Source of the DNA: Hormiphora californensis
Taxonomy: Eukaryota; Ctenophora; Tentaculata; Cydippida; Pleurobrachiidae
Reading direction: 5' to 3'
DNA: 64,000 bases
Assembly: GCA_020137815.1 (NCBI GenBank)
Contig: CM035352.1
Span: 8,176,416 to 8,240,415 of the forward strand
Part shown: positions 58,686 through 64,000 of the stretch, in pieces
How positions within the stretch are numbered: position 1 is the first letter of the stretch
Layout: each line of letters opens with the position of its first letter
Program-made: the position numbers and the translations under genes
The notes under the pieces: model-generated
What the model was told of the DNA's origin: nothing
Databases searched by the model: none
What the model saw: only the letters and a program-made list of their open reading frames with translations

Positions 58686-59371
58686 TATGAAACCCGATAG
58701 TTGATTTATCAGTCGTTTGAACATTTTACGCGCACACGTTAACTGCGAGATGGGAGATTTAACACCCTGCTCGCTCTTTATCAGACCAGTGCCCATTTTC
58801 ACGCGTTTCTCTTCATTTCCATAACATGCGTGTAAATTTCCAAGTAATGAAAATGTGTGTAAACACACAGTTCTGTCAATAACAGAGAGGGGAACACATC
58901 TGCAACACTTTTCAATGTTATCTCTCTCATCAAGAGGCAAAATAGTCGCATTCCATTCGTTTCTCTCTCTCATTCTCTCTTTTACTGTTCAATATCTCTC
59001 ACTGTGTGTTTTGCCCCTAATCTTTCTCTCTCTTTCTCAAACATGTTAGGAACAGTAGACACTAAGTCTACACACATTTTGAGAGTGTCTGTTGACTATT
59101 TGCCAGTAGTCCTTGTGTGTTACCCCTTGTGTTGTGTCTCTTATTTGTGTGTAATTACTATCGGGTTTCATAAACTATGAACGTTTGTTAGCCTATCTCG
59201 TTATAGGTTTAAATCACCTCCCCCTCACCCTCGGCTGGCGCCTCGGGATCGGCGTCGGGATTTAAACCAGTTTAATCGCCCTGCCGGGCGATTAAACTCC
59301 AGTTGGCTGTCCCCAGCTCGCGCTGGGAACAGCCAACTTGATAACGCGCCAGTCTACAAACGTTCATAGTT
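58686..59371. mobile_element. Two-hairpin repeat element, copy C (diverged, between BCS1 and SMG5)
   Basis: Same architecture and internal order as copies A and B but diverged. Module 1 is 58686-59172 with TATGAAACCCGATAGT ends. Module 2 is 59173-59371 with AACTATGAACGTTTGT ends. Stems are now GTTTAATCGCCC/GGGCGATTAAAC (59270-59297) and TTGGCTGTCCCCAGC/GCTGGGAACAGCCAA (59303-59336). It fills most of the gap between the BCS1 stop and the first SMG5 coding exon. Confidence 0.82.
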
Positions 59372-59404
59372 CATTTAACCTTTAACTTGTAACCTCATTT
59401 TAGG

Positions 59405-62400
59405 ATGGGTGTAGCGTATAAGGGGGACGGCAACAAGTCCCCTCCGAATCCCAAGAAACTTTACAGAGCAGCACTAGAGTTATCTAACCAATGTGATAGC
59501 CTGCTGAAATCCAGTCAAATTATCGGTAAGGGATATACAGGTGTTCAGTTGTTTGAAAGAATTCCTTCAACTGGGGGAAGTCTCCCAATATAGGGTAGCG
59601 ACTGGCTATTTGAAATGGCGGCTGATTTACAGGCCAGCAGGTGCACCAGATTTGGATTTTCAGACATCAGTGGGCTTGGCATCAGCTCTGACTAGCCCAC
59701 TGATTCAAATAGCCAGTCGCTACCCTATGGAACATTTCAACCAAGAATCAATATGCAGTGTATATGAGTAGGAATTGTGTGGCACAATCCAATCAACCAA
59801 TACACTTCAGATTTGTTTACACCGGAGAATACAGCAGTTAGAGATAAATTGAGGAGTGTGGCTGAGAGATTGATGTTCCCTCCAACTCAGTTCTCTAGAA
59901 AGGGAGAGGACCTTATATGGAAGAAGGGATTCTACGATCTGATCACCCAGGTACTGCAGTTGGATCCCGATATACCGGATATAATATCCCCCCGAGCATC
60001 CCGGTAAATCGGGGTCAGATTGTATATACAGTCGGACCCCGATTTAGGGGCCCCCGATTTAGTGGCACCCCGATTTAGGGACAGGATTTTTTTCCCCTGA
60101 TATAGGAAATTAACCTTATTTGACCCCGATTTAGTGGACACCCCGATTTAGTGGACAAGAGCCTTTCCCCCGAGGGTGTCCCTAAATCGGGGTCCGACTG
60201 TAGTTGCTGTTATTATTTGACCAAAATTAGATAAACTAATTTCTTTGCTAGTGAAAGTTCTCAACAGATGATGATGATCTTCTGGAGCTTTTAACAAAAG
60301 TACCTGTTTCTTTTGATTACTGTGTTAGTTTAGGGAGTCGTTCCTCAGGCCCAGGAAGAACTTTACAGAGAAATTAGATTTCTCCCCGATTTCTCCGGAG
60401 TATTTTACTAAATAAAACTCGTGTTTTGTCTTGTTTCTTTTGATAAACTCATTCCCATTGATGACCTTTAATCCTTAACCCCCCAGTGCCGAGCAACGAA
60501 GGCCCATCAGAGCGGCTCCGTACGGCTGCTCTACAGAGCCCACTTAATGTGTGCTGTCGGTTACTACCAGCAGCTCTTACTGAAACTACAGCAACAGTAT
60601 AGGCTGAATCTGTGTGGTGTTGTGGACTTTGCCCATGATTACTCGGCCGTTGATACGGTAAGAGGGAACATCTGGAATTACTTGACACCCCCTGGACCAC
60701 CCCCTCCACTTGACCCGACACCCCCACTTGACCTGACACCCCCCACTTGACCTGCCCCCTCCACCACTCGAGTGACACCCACTAGTGGAGAATGAATTTA
60801 ACATTCTGAATCTAGCTGTTTTAGTTACCTGAGGCTATGATAAAGGAAGGTATCAGTGCGGTTCACCGGTGTTTACTATACCTTGGAGATCTCGCCAGAT
60901 ATCAGTCAGAGACCTGAGGGAGAAACCTACAAATCTATCTCAAAACGGTATTACATCATCTCTATCATACTTCTACTAGCCAAATATCCTAAATTCAAAA
61001 TTTAAAATGCAACACTAAATCAATCTAAATGCTTTTTGTGTAGGTTTTACTACCAAGCTCTATTGATAACCCCAGAGGAAGGCCGGCCTCACAACCAGTT
61101 GGGCACTCTTGCTGGCACACTACACGAGGGGCTGGACGCTGCATACCATTACATGCGGTGCCTATCTAGCACGGTCAGTACGGGGATGGGGGTTAACCCA
61201 ACTGTATCAGACATCCATATTGGTTAGGGTGGGGGAGGGGGGGGGGTTAGGGGCTGGACGCTGCGTACCATTACATGCGGTGCCTATCTAGCACGGTAAG
61301 TTGCAGCCTTTGGATCATGGTGACTCAAAGTAGCCTAATTTATCTTTTTACGCGGTGTCATAATAATTACTGATGTTTTAAATACGAACTACGAACTGAA
61401 CTTGGTAATGAAATTACCTCTCACCGTGCTGTGAGCTCCTGGCGTAGTAGGGTGACTTCGTAACTAATTCCTGATCCTAACTATCCCACAGATCCCTTTC
61501 CCTGGTGCGGGAGATAATCTAAAGGGAGTATTCAACAAGGTTAACAGCATGTCTAAGGACATTATGTGTAGTCCTGAGTCGTACACCCCAACTCGACGGT
61601 TCCTAATATGTTTTCTGCTACTGGCTGATAAGTTATCTGGACCTGTATCAATGTCCGAGGTAAGTAACATGGGATGAATTATAATTTTGTGGCACCCCTT
61701 CCCACTAAAATTTATGGCATGCACAAAAAACTTTCGATTTTCGTTATCCCCAACACCGGGTGGTTAGTGCAAGTGGTTTGATGAATTGCTCTCTAAGGGC
61801 CGATATAAGTAGATGTAGTTCGGGAATTGAACGTGTGGTACATCACCAGGGCACACTTTGTGTTCATACTTTGTGTAACGCGCGAGAATGTCCAATTGTT
61901 GAAAGGACCCTCCTTCAAACTCCACCCATTCACGTGTGCGCGCAGAACAGTTTGCCATGGCCGGGAATCCAGAGCCGATTTTCCAGATCCAATGGCTCAG
62001 CTCTGGAGTGGCCCTATCGGCTATCCCTCCCCCCATTGACATGGCCATTCAATATTAACATTCAATAAAATTAAAATATGTCACATTCCCTCAGGTCGAT
62101 CAGCTTGTCCGTAGTCTTGGCGGTGATTTTGCTGACTGCTACAACGACAACCCATCACCCTTCTCTCCTGATCTTGTCCTAAAGATAATCACCATGGTTA
62201 TAATGCTCGCGGAGAATGCTCTCGCCCCGGAGGGTGATTCCGTGCAACCCAAGCTGTTAGTTGAGTTTGTGATGGAGCTAATGGGGACTCTCCTGACGGT
62301 GACAATTCAGCAGCTGAGAGAAGTTTTATCTTCACCCGAACCTCAGCTACTACAAGGATTACGAGGTATTATACAGGAACCGACCGAAACAAGTAAACAA

Positions 62401-63951
62401 CCAATCAGAACTCGTTATTTAGGTCACGTGACTGGTTATCAGCCAATCAGGGACCAGCATTTCCTGATTCGGTCGGTTCCTGATATTATAGTTGTGGTTT
62501 TATTGTTTTCTAGTCCTGAAAGTTGTCATACTACATGACTGTAACATCACGGACGGTTCGGAGAGGGTAGACTTTTGTGTGAGAGGGTCGGGCAAGGCAT
62601 GCTGTCAATATCACTCTTTATCTCTCTTTATCCAGGCAACAACAACAGTGATCTGGATGAGCGGCTACTACGATCTCTACAGGCCATCTCAACTCAGCCC
62701 CTCTTACACCCTCTTAAAATATTAGGTAACTTACATCTATAACAGTCTACACAACCCCCCCCCCCCCCCATTTAGTGGTATCCAACTCTGAATCAGAGTC
62801 TGATATTTAAATGTTGTGTTTTCAGGAGATTGGATAAAAGCTCGACACCATCTTATTTCGAGCAACATCAGCGGCAGTTTCTGGGCTCAGTTCGCTGAGT
62901 TTCTAAATCTCCTTCCTCACACCCAACTACTGGAAAAGGTAACTCCTGATAATGACAATTAAGCCTATAAATTTGTTTCCCTGCCATTACCCGTTTGGTT
63001 GCACCGACACAAACTGAACTGATCATACTACGTGACTCCTGATGTGGCAGTATTTTTTGAGATAAAACTGAACCCACAGTTAGATGAAGCAAAGCTAGGG
63101 AAGTGGTGAAGCCCTTAACACAAGCTGAAGCCATAACACAAGCTGTATTTCAAGGTTGTCAAGACGGGATTTAGGAATTTACAGCAGAGTGTCGCACTAC
63201 CAGAGGATGTTAATGTCCGGGGTCTAGGTCCACTCTCTACTCTCCACGATCAACTTGCTTTCCCTCCTCTTTCACCAGGTTTGAACGGGGGTTTTATCAC
63301 CGGTTTTTATCATTTTGAGGATGTTGGGTTGTTTCAAATCCATGCTCGCCCCAAAACCGTGAATCGACCTATTTTTTTAAAAATCTGTCGTAACTACGTG
63401 TAGCTAATAAACGTTTGTTTGTTTGTTCTAGATCTCGAGATAATTGATGAGTTTGCTCTGCGTGTTCTCTGTTTAAAGTCAGTTGGACAGTTTGGGGCAC
63501 ACCTTCGTCCCAGGCCAGGTCTCCAGCATGACATATCCAGGGATTTCTACACACCCATCCACTCTAAACCACAGTAAATGACATATGGGGCGAGGGGGGG
63601 GGGCAGTCAGGGAGGGGCGAGGGGGCAGTCAGTGGGTTAGGGGGCAGTCAGGGAGGAGGCAGTGTTTGATCCTTCAGATTTATGGGCACGAATGTGTCGA
63701 ATTTAAGCTAAATCCTGAGATATTATCCCCTCAGAATCACCCCCATGAACGATGAAGAAAGGCGACTACAAATGAAAACAATGGGCAGACTAAAACTACA
63801 AATGGACGTTAAGGCTCTGGAGTGCTCAGCTAGCCAGTTTGACTCTCTGTCTCCCTTCCTTGTCCCTGCTACCAGTACGGTGTGCCTTCACTTGCGGACT
63901 GTAAAGTTATTGGTTGCTACGCAACGGAGTGTCATTATCATACCTAAACAG
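59405..63951 (+). CDS. SMG5: SMG5 (EST1-like) nonsense-mediated decay factor, N-terminal part; continues past right edge
   Basis: Exons 59405-59525, 59811-59950, 60487-60657, 60825-60904, 61044-61173, 61492-61659, 62095-62365, 62636-62725, 62826-62938, 63155-63278, 63432-63573 and 63735-63951 give 589 residues with every junction in phase. 14-3-3-like/TPR part: PKKLYRAALELSNQ, LFTPENTAVRDKLR, GYYQQLLLKLQQQY, HRCLLYLGDLARYQ, FYYQALLITPEEGRPHNQLG. Helical hairpin part: WIKARHHLISSNISGSFWAQ, LPEDVNVRGLGPLSTLHDQ, ALRVLCLKSVGQFGAHL. Start of the PIN region: LKLQMDVKALE, SPFLVPATSTVCLHLRTVKL, SVIIIPKQ. SMG5 works with SMG7 to bring phosphorylated UPF1 to decay and dephosphorylation. The long acidic linker of human SMG5 is nearly absent. 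The start codon lies right after an acceptor, so a 5' UTR exon is likely. Confidence 0.94.
59589..59728. mobile_element. 140-bp MITE in SMG5 intron 1
   Basis: Terminal inverted repeats TAGGGTAGCGACTGGCTATT and its complement AATAGCCAGTCGCTACCCTA, about 23 bp each, nearly perfect. A TA dinucleotide at each tip would fit a Tc1/mariner-type target. No coding capacity. Confidence 0.75.
60029..60200. mobile_element. MITE with CAGTCGGACCCCGATTTAG ends and TA target duplication
   Basis: Left CAGTCGGACCCCGATTTAGG, right CCTAAATCGGGGTCCGACTG, flanked by TA on both sides (60027-60028 and 60201-60202). Internal repeats of CCCCGATTTAGTGG strengthen the fold. CAGT ends with TA duplication fit a pogo/Tc1-mariner MITE (inference). 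Lies in SMG5 intron 2. A diverged relative is at 42635-42965. Confidence 0.8.
62374..62482. mobile_element. 109-bp MITE with CAGGAACCGACCGAA ends
   Basis: Perfect 15-bp terminal inverted repeats. Flanks GTATTATA and ATATTATA agree in 7 of 8 bases, which fits an 8-bp hAT-like target duplication. It begins 9 bp after the SMG5 exon ending at 62365. Confidence 0.7.
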
Positions 63952-64000
63952 GTGTGTGTTGTTGAGGGAGGGTCATTATCATACCTAAACAGGTGTGTGT

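Noticed and set aside
61755-61850. tRNA-derived SINE candidate (GGTTAGTGCAAGTGG with a later GTTCGGGAATTGAAC)
   Set aside because: The A-box is plausible but the B-box is poor and no ends or tail could be defined.

Overview
This is a window of nuclear DNA from an animal. It holds spliced genes for CaMKII, a dual-RGS AKAP10-type PKA anchor, the BEACH protein NSMAF/FAN, the splicing factor YJU2, a Wnt ligand, the mitochondrial AAA protein BCS1 and the NMD factor SMG5. Compact genes, short introns, short gaps between genes and very many palindromic elements suggest an early-branching animal, possibly a sponge. That placement is an inference and no marker here proves it. Splice sites were chosen by GT/AG plus reading phase; for AKAP10, YJU2, Wnt, BCS1 and the unnamed gene the summed exon lengths are multiples of three, and for SMG5 every visible junction keeps phase.

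Layout. 1-4.0 kb: simple-sequence DNA with no gene recognised. 4.0-27.0 kb: CaMKII on the minus strand, whose 5' end lies inside a large local duplication (copy 1 about 9.25-16.73 kb, copy 2 about 16.93-21.94 kb, copy 3 about 21.94-27.41 kb). Exon 1 is present twice and exon 2 three times. A LINE retrotransposon with a long open ORF2 sits in copy 1, a broken relative in copy 2, and the empty target site is preserved in copy 3. A 2.9-kb foldback element interrupts copy 3. 27.9-44.9 kb: five minus-strand genes head to tail (AKAP10-like, NSMAF, YJU2, an unrecognised 335-residue protein, Wnt). 44.9-53.7 kb: no gene recognised; microsatellites, GC-rich repeats and a homopolymer-rich block that looks like unpolished sequence. 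55.1-58.6 kb: BCS1, plus strand. 59.4 kb to the right end: SMG5, plus strand, running off the window before its PIN domain is complete.

Most interesting points. (1) CaMKII carries two adjacent 84-bp exons of the same phase that each encode the whole autoinhibitory/calmodulin-binding segment with the autophosphorylated Thr, so one kinase gene could be spliced with two different regulatory helices. (2) The 5' duplication offers alternative first and second exons of the same kinase. (3) A two-hairpin element occurs three times, and its stem sequences differ between copies while base pairing is kept. (4) Long and near-perfect palindromes are unusually common here.

No rRNA, CRISPR, operon-like or prokaryotic features were seen. 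Single-base frame breaks in CaMKII exon 6 and the first NSMAF exon, and the indel-rich copy 2, suggest that some of the assembly is unpolished.
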